Shown here: piece by piece, positions 26,391 to 35,377 of the stretch
Layout: every line of letters starts with the position of its first letter
Numbering within the stretch: the first letter of the stretch is position 1
Origin: an uncultured Oceanospirillaceae bacterium
GTDB taxonomy: Bacteria > Pseudomonadota > Gammaproteobacteria > Pseudomonadales > Balneatricaceae
Length of the DNA: 64,000 nt
Reading direction: 5' to 3'
NCBI GenBank assembly: GCA_913057435.1
Contig: CAJXNY010000017.1
Coordinates: 1-64,000 of the forward strand
The notes under the pieces: generated by a model
Databases searched by the model: none
Seen by the model: the letters and a program-made list of their open reading frames with translations, nothing else
Told to the model about the DNA's origin: nothing
Program-made: the position numbers and the translations under genes

Positions 26391-28715
26391 ATGAAAGTTA
26401 ATATGCCGGTTACCACCAATGAGGTGAAGCTCCAGGAGGGCGAGGAGCTGGTTACCAAAACGGACCTCAAAGGGACGGTGACATACGTGAACCCTGCCTT
26501 TATTGATATCAGTGGTTTTTCTGAAGAAGAACTTGTGGGGAAAAACCATAATGTTGTTCGCCACCCTGATATGCCTGCAGCTGCGTTTAAAGATTTGTGG
26601 GACACCCTGAAACTGGGGCGGCCATGGACAAAACTGGTAAAGAATCGCTGTAAAAATGGTGATTACTACTGGGTTAAAGCCAATGTGACCCCGGTGCTGC
26701 AGAGTGGCCAGATCGTTGAGTATATGTCGGTACGTACCAAGCCGTCGGAGGCTGAGATTGCAGAGTCTGAAGCGCTCTATAACAAGCTTGGCCGTGATGA
26801 AATCAAAATGCCCAATCCAGGGCGGATTCGTGAAACGGCGCTGAACCGAAGCCTGATGATGGTGGCGTTGACAGCGATCGGCCTGATGGCCGTGATTGCT
26901 GCGGCCTCTGTTTTCTCGGGGGGCGGTGAACTTGGACTGGCCGCAGCTGCGCTGGCTGGTTTTATTACCATGCTGGTGGGTGGCATGGTTGTGGTGCGAC
27001 GCCAGGTGAGCCAGCCGCTGCAGGGTGTGATGGCTACGTTGCGCGCTCTGGCAGAGGGAGACTATCACCGTTATGTACCGGTTGAAGACAACGGTGAAAT
27101 TGGCGAGCTGAACCGGACGGTCAAGTCGCTGGCGATCAAGCTTGGCTTTGAAGTTAATGATGCGAAAGAACAGGGCGCGCGCTCACTACGTATCAAGCAG
27201 GCGCTGGATAACGTTGTCTCCAACGTCATGATGGCGGACCCGGACGGACGTATCATTTATATGAACGGTGCAGTTACGCAGATGATGCGTAATGCTCAGT
27301 CTGATCTGCAGGTCGTGTTGCCAGACTTCGATGCGGATAATCTGATGGGCCGCAATATCGATGATTTCCATGCCAGACCTGAACATCAACGGGGCATGAT
27401 TAACGCGTTGAAGAGCACATTCAGAGGTCGTATTGCCGTTGGCAGTCGTTCGTTTGACCTGATAGCTAACCCGGTGTCATCTGAAGAGGGAATTCGTCTG
27501 GGCACGGTGGTTGAATGGGCTGATGTTACCGACCAGTTGCTGGCTGAAAAGCAGATTGAAGAGCTGATTGATCAGGCCAGTATGGGGCAGCTTGATAGCC
27601 GTCTGGACACCGAAATGTACCAGGGCTTTATGCGCAATATCGCCAATGGCGTTAACCAGATGCTGGACTCTGTGGTTGAACCCATCAAGGCGCTGCGGCC
27701 GGTGCTGACCGGGCTGGCAGAAGGAGACCTCACCCGTCAGATGAACGGTGAGTACCACGGTGAGTTTTCCCACCTGAATGAAGCGATCAATACCTCGATG
27801 CTCAAGTTACAGCAGATGGCCGGAGAAATTCGTCATGCCGGAGCATCAATTACCACCGGGGCTTCCGAAATCTCCCATGGTAATACCACCCTTAGTCAAC
27901 GTACCGAATCTCAGGCGGCAAGCCTGGAAGAAACCGCTGCCAGCATGGAAGAGATGACCAGTACGGTTAAGAAAAATGCCGAAAATGCACAGGAAGCTAA
28001 CCGGTTAGCGGATAACGCCCGTTCTCTGGCCGAAACCGGCGGTGAAATTGCAGGCAAGGTGGTTAACTCCATGGGTGAGATCAGCCAGTCCTCCGGCAAA
28101 ATTGCCGAGATTATCGGGGTGATTGATGAAATTGCTTTCCAGACTAACCTGCTCGCATTGAACGCTGCGGTTGAGGCGGCCAGAGCGGGAGAGCAGGGAC
28201 GAGGCTTTGCTGTGGTGGCATCGGAGGTACGTAATCTGGCCCAGCGCAGTGCCAGTGCTGCGAAAGAGATCAAAGAGCTGATTAGCGACAGCGTTGAGAA
28301 GGTTGAGGAAGGCGCGCGGTATGTTGATGAGTCCGGTAAGGCTCTGCAGGAAATTATGACGGCAGTGGAGAACGTGTCTGCAATCATCGGTGAGATTGCC
28401 AGTGCCAGTCAGGAACAGGCAACCGGAATTGATCAGGTTAATACGGCTGTAACGCAGATGGATGAAGGGACTCAGCAGAATGCGGCACTGGTGGAGCAGG
28501 TTGCAGCAGCCTCTGAGTCGATGGAAGACCAGGCTCGTCAGTTGCAGTCTCTGGTGAACTTTTTCCGGGTGGATAACGATACCGGGGACGCATCGGCGGC
28601 ACCTGCACCTGCGCCGGTACATAAGGCACCTGCAAGCCAGCGTATGGCATCTGCAGCGGCACCCGCTCGTGCGGTGCCTGCCGCTAGCGAAGCAGAAGAA
28701 TGGGAAGAGTTCTGA
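26391..28715 (+). CDS. PAS-containing methyl-accepting chemotaxis protein
   Basis: A 774-residue receptor. An Aer-like PAS domain is at about 15-125 ([40 protein letters not shown]). Two membrane helices follow at about 152-173 and 179-200, then a HAMP segment, a second PAS domain (about 270-385) and a HAMP-like stretch. The MCP signalling domain has the tip [35 protein letters not shown]. The last five residues EWEEF fit the aromatic-x-x-aromatic pentapeptide that tethers CheR or CheB; a flexible Ala/Pro linker precedes it. No periplasmic ligand domain is present, so it probably senses redox or another intracellular signal. Confidence 0.95.
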   Translation: MKVNMPVTTNEVKLQEGEELVTKTDLKGTVTYVNPAFIDISGFSEEELVGKNHNVVRHPDMPAAAFKDLWDTLKLGRPWTKLVKNRCKNGDYYWVKANVTPVLQSGQIVEYMSVRTKPSEAEIAESEALYNKLGRDEIKMPNPGRIRETALNRSLMMVALTAIGLMAVIAAASVFSGGGELGLAAAALAGFITMLVGGMVVVRRQVSQPLQGVMATLRALAEGDYHRYVPVEDNGEIGELNRTVKSLAIKLGFEVNDAKEQGARSLRIKQALDNVVSNVMMADPDGRIIYMNGAVTQMMRNAQSDLQVVLPDFDADNLMGRNIDDFHARPEHQRGMINALKSTFRGRIAVGSRSFDLIANPVSSEEGIRLGTVVEWADVTDQLLAEKQIEELIDQASMGQLDSRLDTEMYQGFMRNIANGVNQMLDSVVEPIKALRPVLTGLAEGDLTRQMNGEYHGEFSHLNEAINTSMLKLQQMAGEIRHAGASITTGASEISHGNTTLSQRTESQAASLEETAASMEEMTSTVKKNAENAQEANRLADNARSLAETGGEIAGKVVNSMGEISQSSGKIAEIIGVIDEIAFQTNLLALNAAVEAARAGEQGRGFAVVASEVRNLAQRSASAAKEIKELISDSVEKVEEGARYVDESGKALQEIMTAVENVSAIIGEIASASQEQATGIDQVNTAVTQMDEGTQQNAALVEQVAAASESMEDQARQLQSLVNFFRVDNDTGDASAAPAPAPVHKAPASQRMASAAAPARAVPAASEAEEWEEF

Positions 28716-28824
28716 GTTGCTGGCAGGGCAGGCAATTCTGACCTGCCAGACAGGCCCTTGTGTTCAGGCTCTGTTTTCACCAGAGCACAGGGGTACTTCC
28801 TGACAAGATAGCGAGGCGTTCAAC

Positions 28825-29670
28825 GTGGCAGAACAGCTGGTATCAATGGAACGGGATGTACCGTTCACTCAGGCTGATTTCAATAAGATGCGTGGCATTC
28901 TTTATGACTATGCCGGGATCACTCTGGCTGATCATAAACGTGATATGGCCTATAACCGCCTGGTGCGTCGGTTACGGGAACTGAAACTGAGCAGCTTTAG
29001 TGAGTATTTCAGCTATCTCGATCAGCATGGTGATGAGTTCTCGCACTTTATTAACTCAATGACGACCAACCTGACAGCATTTTTCCGTGAGAAGCATCAT
29101 TTTGATTTTCTTGCCCAGGAGCTGTTACCCGAACTGGAGCGTTCTGGCCAGCGCAAGCTCAAGGCATGGTCTGCAGGCTGCTCGATTGGTGAAGAAACTT
29201 ACAGTATCGCCATTGCTATGCGGGGAATGTCTAAGGTTGATACATCAGGCTGGGATATTGAGCTTCATGCAACGGATATTGACTCCAAGGTGCTGGAAAC
29301 AGCTCAGCGTGGAGTTTATAGCCTGGAACGGGTGAAGGTGTTACCTGATTCCATTAAACGACGCTGGTTTCTGAAAGGTACCGGGCAGCAGTCTGGCCAG
29401 GCGATGGTGCGGCCGGAATTGAAGAAAATTGTGAAGTTTCATCAGTTGAATCTGATGCAGGGGTGGAACATTCCGGACTCACTGGATTTTGTGTTCTGTC
29501 GCAATGTGATGATCTATTTCGATAACGAGACTCAGGCCCGGTTACTGGACCGTATGGCAGATGTTGTTAAACCCGGTGGGTATCTGTTTGTGGGGCACTC
29601 TGAGTCGCCATTCAGGCTGACCAAGCGATTTCGCCTGATAGGTAAAACCATTTATCAACGGGTGAGCTGA
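28825..29670 (+). CDS. cheR: Chemotaxis methyltransferase CheR
   Basis: CheR methylates Glu residues of receptors with SAM. The 281-residue protein has the N-terminal helical domain (FTQADFNKMRGILYDYAGITL, then NSMTTNLTAFFREKHHFDFL) and the SAM-binding domain (WSAGCSIGEETYSIAI, LHATDIDSKVLETAQRGVY, FVFCRNVMIYF, GGYLFVGHSES). The start is a GTG with GAGG nine bases upstream; an ATG seven codons on is possible. It follows the receptor with an EWEEF tail, a likely docking site for it. Confidence 0.96.
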   Translation: MAEQLVSMERDVPFTQADFNKMRGILYDYAGITLADHKRDMAYNRLVRRLRELKLSSFSEYFSYLDQHGDEFSHFINSMTTNLTAFFREKHHFDFLAQELLPELERSGQRKLKAWSAGCSIGEETYSIAIAMRGMSKVDTSGWDIELHATDIDSKVLETAQRGVYSLERVKVLPDSIKRRWFLKGTGQQSGQAMVRPELKKIVKFHQLNLMQGWNIPDSLDFVFCRNVMIYFDNETQARLLDRMADVVKPGGYLFVGHSESPFRLTKRFRLIGKTIYQRVS

Positions 29671-29674
29671 AACT

Positions 29675-30298
29675 ATGTCTGCACAGATGGGGCGTACACC
29701 ACAACCAACCCTGCCGGGGTTTGAGGAATTCAATCGCTTCTGGATTACCAGTCAAAACCGCTTTGCGGTCAAAGTGAAACCAGGAGAGCACTACGTAACA
29801 AAGGAGGATGAGTTGCTGGTAACAACCCTTGGCTCCTGTATTTCTGCCTGTGTGAGAGATGTGCAGGCGGGTGTCGGGGGGATGAATCATTTCATCCTGC
29901 CAGAGGCTTCGTCGGGTAATTCGGCGGCATCTGCGGGAATGCGCTACGGCGCATTTGCGATGGAGCAGCTGATTAATGATTTGCTCAAGTTTGGCGCCCG
30001 TCGTGAACGGCTGGAGGTCAAGGTGACAGGTGGTGGGCAGATGCTTGGCCAGGTGTCAGTAATTGGGCAGCGAAATGTCGAGTTCGTCCGTGAGTTTCTA
30101 CAGGTGGAAGGGCTCAGTATATCCAGTGAAGACCTCGGTGGGGATATGCCTCGTAAGGTGATGTATATGCCGGAGGAGGGGCGGATGCTGGTGAAGCGCA
30201 TGCCAAATACTCACATGAACCGGTTGCTGGAGGCTGAGGCCGGATATCAGAGACAGCTGGGTAGTCAGATGGAAGAAACAGACGTCGAACTGTTCTGA
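29675..30298 (+). CDS. cheD: Chemoreceptor glutamine deamidase CheD
   Basis: CheD deamidates Gln residues of receptors. Catalytic Cys is C55 in TLGSCISACV and His is H72 in GGMNHFILP. The core matches the family in VKVTGGGQML and the following strand. There is a long polar C-terminal extension ending in DVELF, discussed below. The gene is five bases after cheR and 16 bases before cheB. No cheC partner is in the window. Confidence 0.95.
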   Translation: MSAQMGRTPQPTLPGFEEFNRFWITSQNRFAVKVKPGEHYVTKEDELLVTTLGSCISACVRDVQAGVGGMNHFILPEASSGNSAASAGMRYGAFAMEQLINDLLKFGARRERLEVKVTGGGQMLGQVSVIGQRNVEFVREFLQVEGLSISSEDLGGDMPRKVMYMPEEGRMLVKRMPNTHMNRLLEAEAGYQRQLGSQMEETDVELF

Positions 30299-30314
30299 AT
30301 AAGGGGATCAGGCT

Positions 30315-31364
30315 ATGGAACGTATTCGGGTATTGGTTATTGATGATTCGGCGTTGATTCGCAGCGTTGTGTCTGAGCTGTTGGCAAGTGATCCACAGCT
30401 GGAGGTTGTCGGCACGGCCGTGGATCCTCTGGACGCACGTGACAAAATCAAGCAACTGAACCCGGATGTGTTGACGCTTGATATTGAAATGCCTCGCATG
30501 GATGGCATTACCTTCCTGCGTAACCTTATGCGCTTGCGGCCGATGCCGGTGGTGATGCTGTCAACGCTGACCACTCAGGGGGCGGATATCACCCTGGAAG
30601 CGCTGGAAATTGGCGCTATAGATTTTATTGCCAAACCGAAAACCGATCAGAATACCGGGCTTGATCGGTTTCGCGATGTGATTATTGAAAAGGTCAAAAC
30701 TGCAGCGGGCTCCGGGGCACAGCTACAGCGGGTAAAAGCCAGGCGCTTAAATCGCAGTGGCAGTGAGCGGCTAGAGGTAAAAGGTGCGATTGCATCAAAT
30801 CGGCTTATCGCTCTGGGTGCTTCAACCGGTGGTACTGAAGCGTTACGTGATGTGCTGGTCAGCCTGCCGGAGCAGATGCCTCCGATTGTTGTGACTCAGC
30901 ATATCCCAGCGTCATTCAGTGATCGTTTCGCCCGGCGGCTGGATAAGGTTTGTGTGTTACAGGTATGTGAAGCGCAGGACCAGCAGCGATTGCAGGCTGG
31001 CCATGTGTATATAGCCCCTGGTGATCGTCACCTGAAAATTATTCAGGATAAGCATGGTTACTTTTGCCAGCATGATAGTGGACCGGAGGTTAACCGTCAT
31101 AAGCCCTCAGTTGATGTGATGTATGACTCCCTGTTGCAGCTCGATCCCAGTCATGTTGTTGCGGCACTGTTAACGGGGATGGGAAATGATGGTGCCAATG
31201 GGATGAAACGGTTGCGGGATGCGGGTGCGATGACAATTGCACAGGATGAGCACAGCAGTCTGGTGTGGGGAATGCCTGGTAGCGCAGTCAAGCTGGGGGC
31301 AGCCAAAGAGGTGCTGCCACTGGAGCAGGTTGCAACACACTTGCTACGCAGCTGCCAGCGCTGA
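30315..31364 (+). CDS. cheB: Chemotaxis methylesterase CheB
   Basis: CheB removes receptor methyl groups when phosphorylated by CheA. The N-terminal receiver has D10-D11 and phospho-acceptor D56 in LTLDIEMPRMDG. The C-terminal esterase has the triad S170 (LGASTGGTEAL), H196 (VTQHIP) and D292 (GMGNDGANGM). The 349-residue length is typical. AAGGGG lies before the ATG. Confidence 0.97.
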   Translation: MERIRVLVIDDSALIRSVVSELLASDPQLEVVGTAVDPLDARDKIKQLNPDVLTLDIEMPRMDGITFLRNLMRLRPMPVVMLSTLTTQGADITLEALEIGAIDFIAKPKTDQNTGLDRFRDVIIEKVKTAAGSGAQLQRVKARRLNRSGSERLEVKGAIASNRLIALGASTGGTEALRDVLVSLPEQMPPIVVTQHIPASFSDRFARRLDKVCVLQVCEAQDQQRLQAGHVYIAPGDRHLKIIQDKHGYFCQHDSGPEVNRHKPSVDVMYDSLLQLDPSHVVAALLTGMGNDGANGMKRLRDAGAMTIAQDEHSSLVWGMPGSAVKLGAAKEVLPLEQVATHLLRSCQR

Positions 31365-31392
31365 GCCCTGATCAGACGGGAGAGAGATTCTC

Positions 31393-32574
31393 ATGAGTAC
31401 ATTAATGAACAGCGTGGTTCTGGCGCTGGCAGTCACCGGTCTGCTATTGCAGTGGTTTGCCGGGCCTGTCGAACTGATATACCTGGTGTTACTGGCGACA
31501 GTGGCGGTTGCCAGCTGGCAGTTGTTGAGCCTGCAACAGGCGAAAAGAGAGAGACTAATGAACTCAGGTCCTGCTGGGGTTGAGTTTGCCCAGGTTGCAC
31601 CCGCTTTTGATGCGCTATCAGAGACACTGGTACTGGAAAGTGCAGTGATTGAGTACGAGATCGACCGGGTTGATGTGCTGATCAAGGATGCGGTCGTCAC
31701 CATGGGGAGCAGTTTCAGTGCTATGGGGCAGTTGTCCGAACAGCAGCATGGGGTGATTTCCGACATCGTGTCTCGTACCCTGGATAATGACAACAAAGAG
31801 GGTGAAGACGGGCTGAGCATCAATGATTTCATCAGTGAAACAGGTTCGGTTCTGGAGCAGTTCGTTGACATTATGGTGACGGTGTCTAAACAGAGCCTGA
31901 CAACCGTGCACAATATTGACGACATGATTGTGGAGCTGGATGGGATTTTCAGTCTGATTGAAAATGTTGAGGGTCTGGCTGGTCAAACTAATCTGCTGGC
32001 GTTAAATGCCAGTATTGAGGCGGCAAGGGCCGGTGATGCCGGGCGTGGTTTTGCGGTGGTCGCAGATGAAGTCCGCTCGCTCTCGGTCAGCTCTGCGGAT
32101 CTGAATAATGAGATTCGTGAGCGAATCAACAGTACTAAAACAACAATCTATCAGTTACGCGATGCCGTGAGTGAAAGTGCATCTGCTGATATGAGTGAAA
32201 CGATCCAGACCAAAGAGCGTGTGAATCAGATGCTGGGGCATATGGTAGAGATCAATGAGTACCTGGGTCACCGGATTCAACAGGCATCCAGTATCGGTGG
32301 TGAGATTGATCAGGCTGTAGGCAATGCGGTTCGCTCATTACAGTTTGAGGATATTTCGTCACAGGCTTTACGCTCGATGCACGCCAATATCACAGCCTTT
32401 GCTGAAGTCGTCGAGTTGCTTGATATGCGGGGCTGCACAGATGAGCAGATACCGGAACGTTTGCAGTCGTTAATTGAGTGTTGCCGTAATCTGAGTAAAG
32501 CGGCTGAAAGTAGTAAAGAGGGCCGAACCGTATCGCAGCAGTCGATGGACGAAGGCGAAGTGGAACTATTTTAA
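31393..32574 (+). CDS. Short methyl-accepting chemotaxis-type protein
   Basis: A 393-residue protein with two N-terminal hydrophobic segments (about 6-22 and 27-43) joined by a very short loop, no recognisable HAMP and a shortened signalling domain. The receptor tip is present: [37 protein letters not shown] (cited in halves here). The C-terminal part (about 290-330, [15 protein letters not shown]) is not a classical methylation helix. The last residues are EVELF, close to the CheD tail. Vibrio cholerae Che cluster III carries a comparable receptor in a similar position, from memory. It might be an array organiser rather than a sensor. Confidence 0.85.
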   Translation: MSTLMNSVVLALAVTGLLLQWFAGPVELIYLVLLATVAVASWQLLSLQQAKRERLMNSGPAGVEFAQVAPAFDALSETLVLESAVIEYEIDRVDVLIKDAVVTMGSSFSAMGQLSEQQHGVISDIVSRTLDNDNKEGEDGLSINDFISETGSVLEQFVDIMVTVSKQSLTTVHNIDDMIVELDGIFSLIENVEGLAGQTNLLALNASIEAARAGDAGRGFAVVADEVRSLSVSSADLNNEIRERINSTKTTIYQLRDAVSESASADMSETIQTKERVNQMLGHMVEINEYLGHRIQQASSIGGEIDQAVGNAVRSLQFEDISSQALRSMHANITAFAEVVELLDMRGCTDEQIPERLQSLIECCRNLSKAAESSKEGRTVSQQSMDEGEVELF

Positions 32575-32596
32575 ACCGCCAGCATGAGGGACGAAC

Positions 32597-32905
32597 ATGT
32601 CTATTTCCAGTACTAAAGCCAATGATGGCCGTAATATCACCATTACAATTTCAGACCGTTTTGATTTCTCATTACATCAGGATTTCCGGGAAAGTTATCG
32701 TGATGTCCAGGTCAGTGGGGTTAGTTTTGCTCTCGATCTGCGAGAAGCAAATTATATGGACAGCTCAGCGCTGGGGATGATTCTGTTGCTGAAGGATCAT
32801 GCCGAAGCCCTCGGGGGGGAGCTGGTTATTCGTCGCCCGAATGAAGCGATTCGTAAAATTCTGGATATCGCCAAATTCAATCGTTTTGTCACCATCGAGG
32901 AATAG
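32597..32905 (+). CDS. STAS anti-sigma-factor antagonist, HsbA-like
   Basis: A 102-residue single STAS domain. The signature NYMDSSALGMILLLKDHA (about 52-69) has the Ser-Ser pair; the second Ser is the expected phosphorylation site in SpoIIAA-type proteins. That site differs from the first STAS protein of the cluster (23011). The next gene encodes a phosphatase/kinase, so this is the switchable substrate of the pair, as HsbA is to HsbR in Pseudomonas. It overlaps nothing; the partner starts directly after its stop. Confidence 0.9.
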   Translation: MSISSTKANDGRNITITISDRFDFSLHQDFRESYRDVQVSGVSFALDLREANYMDSSALGMILLLKDHAEALGGELVIRRPNEAIRKILDIAKFNRFVTIEE

Positions 32906-34678
32906 ATGATGATGGTCGAGGCGGGATTCAATGAAAAACTGCATCACTCACGGGTCCTGGTGGTGGATTACCATCAGGCTGATCGGAGCAACCTGGTTAC
33001 GTTACTAACGGAGCTTGGCTTTGAGGCGATAGAAGCTGAAGACGGTATTCAGGCGTTAGAGATGTTCAAAGAATTTCGTCCCTGGCTCGTGATCACTGAA
33101 GTATTCTTGCCACAACTGGATGGTTTTGAAGCGGCCCGGCAGATAAAGCTGCTGGCGGGAGATGTCTTTGTTCCTGTGTTGTTTGTCACCCGCTCACGGG
33201 ATGAAACCGTTTATGAACGTTGTGTGGAGGCCGGTGGGGATGATTTCCTTAATGGGCCAATTACCAGTCTGGGGGTATTGAAAGCCAAATTGGTTGCAAT
33301 GAATCGAATTACTAAGTTGTACCATGAAATGCATGGTTTACATCGGTTGCTGCAACGTGAAGAAGAAGTTGCTGAGGAGCTGCTAAGTGGTGCCGTGGAG
33401 GGCGGCAACACGGCGCTGGATCAGGTGCGCATTTATAAACGGCCAGCATCGACATTTTGTGGTGATGTGCAATTGACGGCATACCGGCCCGATGGGGATC
33501 TGAATATTCTGCTGGGGGATTTTACCGGCCATGGGCTGACATCGGTGATCGGTGCATTGCCCTTGTCTGAAACCTTCAGGGCGATGACCCGTAAAGGTTA
33601 CAGTGGCGATGAAATTTTGCAGCAGATTAACAACAAACTTAAAGCGTTGCTGCCGCCGGGAATGTTTCTGGCCACCATTATGGTGAGAGTATCGTCTTCC
33701 AACAGTCAGGTGTATGTGTGGAACTGTGGCATGCCTGCCGTGCTGGTGATGTCTGCTGAAAACAGGGATCTGAAGTGCGCGATTGAGTCGGCTGACCCGC
33801 CATTGGGCATTATCAATGACTTTATACCGATGGCCGCACAGGTGGTGCCGGTGATGCCGGATGACCGGTTGCTGCTGTTCAGTGATGGTTTGCCTGAAGC
33901 ACGTAACCCGGCGGGTGAGATGTTTGGTGAGGACCGGTTGCTCGATGCTGCTCGGGATGGCATGGCGGTGTGTAACCTGGCCGATCGAGTGATGTATGCA
34001 GTGAGCAGTTTCATGGATGGGCGGGAACAGGATGATGATGTATCGCTGATTGAAATACCGGCCAGAATTCGTGCCCCGGTGTCGACGGTGATCCATGCGG
34101 AGGTCGATGCGGGTCAGCCTGATACGCTGCCGGTGATGTCTGACCAGCCGGAAGGGGGCTGGAGCTGGGAAGTTAAGTTGAAGAGTGATGCGCTACGGCG
34201 GGTCAACCCGGTGCCGATGCTGCTCAGCCAGCTGCAGGAGATGGAAGGTGCGGGTGAGCATTGGCAGGTGGTCTTTACCATTTTGACCGAACTGTATGTG
34301 AATGCTCTGGACCACGGCGTATTACAGATTCCCGGTGACCTGAAATCATGTCCGGATGGCTTCAGTCAGTATTTCGAGCAACGGGAGCAGAAGTTGTCTT
34401 CCCTGGAGCAAGGCTTTGTCCAGATTATACTGGAGTTTAAACCCATTCTGGTGGGTCCGTCTCAGGTGGGTGGCCGGCTGGCGGTCAGTGTGCGCGACAG
34501 TGGTGAAGGTTTTGATGCTGATGGCTGGGAAGCGACACGTTGTGAACTGCCACTGGAAGAGCGGGTGATGGCGCTCTCTGGGCGTGGTATTGCACTGGTA
34601 CGGGAGCTTGCCGATTCACTGCAATACAGTGAGGGAGGTCGTCTGGCTGAGGTTTCGTATAGCTGGTCCAGTCGCTGA
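32906..34678 (+). CDS. Receiver-PP2C-HATPase partner-switch protein, HsbR-like
   Basis: A 590-residue three-domain protein. Receiver: about 15-135. PP2C/SpoIIE phosphatase: about 175-390, with GDFTGHGL, FSDGLPEA and EQDDDVSL metal sites. Serine kinase-like HATPase: about 430-585, with N-box LTELYVNALDHG, G1 VRDSGEGF and G2 SGRGIALV. Phosphatase and kinase look intact. The receiver is not: the acidic pair is D21-Y22, the phospho-acceptor position is E65 (ITEVFLP), and the conserved Lys before Pro is replaced (LNGP). Conventional phosphorylation therefore seems lost. The HsbA-like STAS protein just upstream is the obvious substrate of both output domains. Starts at 32906, 32909 or 32912 are possible. 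Confidence 0.92.
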   Translation: MMMVEAGFNEKLHHSRVLVVDYHQADRSNLVTLLTELGFEAIEAEDGIQALEMFKEFRPWLVITEVFLPQLDGFEAARQIKLLAGDVFVPVLFVTRSRDETVYERCVEAGGDDFLNGPITSLGVLKAKLVAMNRITKLYHEMHGLHRLLQREEEVAEELLSGAVEGGNTALDQVRIYKRPASTFCGDVQLTAYRPDGDLNILLGDFTGHGLTSVIGALPLSETFRAMTRKGYSGDEILQQINNKLKALLPPGMFLATIMVRVSSSNSQVYVWNCGMPAVLVMSAENRDLKCAIESADPPLGIINDFIPMAAQVVPVMPDDRLLLFSDGLPEARNPAGEMFGEDRLLDAARDGMAVCNLADRVMYAVSSFMDGREQDDDVSLIEIPARIRAPVSTVIHAEVDAGQPDTLPVMSDQPEGGWSWEVKLKSDALRRVNPVPMLLSQLQEMEGAGEHWQVVFTILTELYVNALDHGVLQIPGDLKSCPDGFSQYFEQREQKLSSLEQGFVQIILEFKPILVGPSQVGGRLAVSVRDSGEGFDADGWEATRCELPLEERVMALSGRGIALVRELADSLQYSEGGRLAEVSYSWSSR

Positions 34679-34708
34679 TAATAAATGTTTTTTTAGTTAC
34701 AGCTGGAT

Positions 34709-34738
34709 GAGCCAGCACGGGTTGCTCCGTGCTGGCTC
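34709..34738 (+). terminator. Hairpin at the end of the chemosensory operon
   Basis: GAGCCAGCACGG (34709-34720) and CCGTGCTGGCTC (34727-34738) form a perfect 12-bp stem with a six-base loop. The downstream sequence has only scattered Ts, so termination might need help, but the position after the last gene fits. Confidence 0.6.
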
Positions 34739-34776
34739 TGTACTGTTACAGGACAGAAGAAACAGGAGTTGTCAGG

Positions 34777-34953
34777 TTACTTCAGTGCTGCCTCGACCCA
34801 GGCCAGCCGTGCCTTCATGGCTGCGACGATCGCATCATCATTACTGACACTGGGTGACAAATGAATCATATCAAGCATTTCGATGATGAAGCTCTGTTCA
34901 TTCATGCTGGCCAGCTGTTCGGGGGTCCAAGTGTGGATTAATTTTTCTGACAT
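34777..34953 (-). CDS. Small hypothetical protein, 58 aa
   Basis: Not recognised. A complete minus-strand frame starts with MSEKLIHTWTPEQLASMNEQ and ends in ARLAWVEAALK. AGGAG lies about eight bases before the ATG. The product is soluble, helical and slightly acidic, with no Cys. Its position, convergent with the chemosensory operon and facing away from the 43-aa gene, gives no clear functional hint. Confidence 0.65.
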   Translation of the reverse strand: MSEKLIHTWTPEQLASMNEQSFIIEMLDMIHLSPSVSNDDAIVAAMKARLAWVEAALK

Positions 34954-35158
34954 GGGACTGCTCCTGTGCTTTGGCGATCATTTACATATGGGTCAGCTGA
35001 GCCGCTTTTGCAAATTTTTTGAGCTTTCTTTCATGAAACCCCCACTAGTTACCTATTAAGGTGCTGGATACCGGTTTCTTTTGAGCTACATCAATATGCC
35101 CTGATGTGTTCGGCGGTAATCTCATTGGCAGATAAAAGATCACGTGTTGAGGTGGATT

Positions 35159-35290
35159 ATGTTTGGTGTTGATCTCTATAGTGCTGAAGTTCTGTTGCCG
35201 AGTCTGGCAGGCGTTGTTGCGATGTCAGCTGTAATGGTCTGGGCGTTTATCAAAATACGTAAACTGATGAACGAAGAACCGAAGAAGTAA
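35159..35290 (+). CDS. Small single-pass membrane protein, 43 aa
   Basis: A complete frame MFGVDLYSAEVLLPSLAGVV and on, with one membrane helix (about 11-31, hydrophobic) followed by a basic KIRKL stretch and an acidic-basic tail EEPKK. The topology should be N-terminus out, C-terminus in. GAGGTGGATT precedes the ATG with good spacing. A strong terminator follows 38 bases after the stop. Function unknown; size and features are those of small membrane regulators. Confidence 0.7.
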   Translation: MFGVDLYSAEVLLPSLAGVVAMSAVMVWAFIKIRKLMNEEPKK

Positions 35291-35328
35291 AACTTGAGAC
35301 TCTCGGTAGTTACCGTTGAGTTGTGAAG

Positions 35329-35353
35329 AAAAGGCTGCCCTGGGCAGCCTTTT
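35329..35353. terminator. Bidirectional terminator
   Basis: AAAAGGCTGCCC (35329-35340) and GGGCAGCCTTTT (35342-35353) are perfect inverted repeats; the innermost bases form the loop. It serves the 43-aa gene on the plus strand and the sensor kinase gene on the minus strand. Confidence 0.88.
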
Positions 35354-35377
35354 CTTTTGCCTGTTTTTCAGGCTCTG

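Noticed and set aside
26238-27068. 276-codon minus-strand frame across cheW and the PAS receptor
   Set aside because: Spans the junction of two well-supported genes and has atypical His/Arg/Gln composition.
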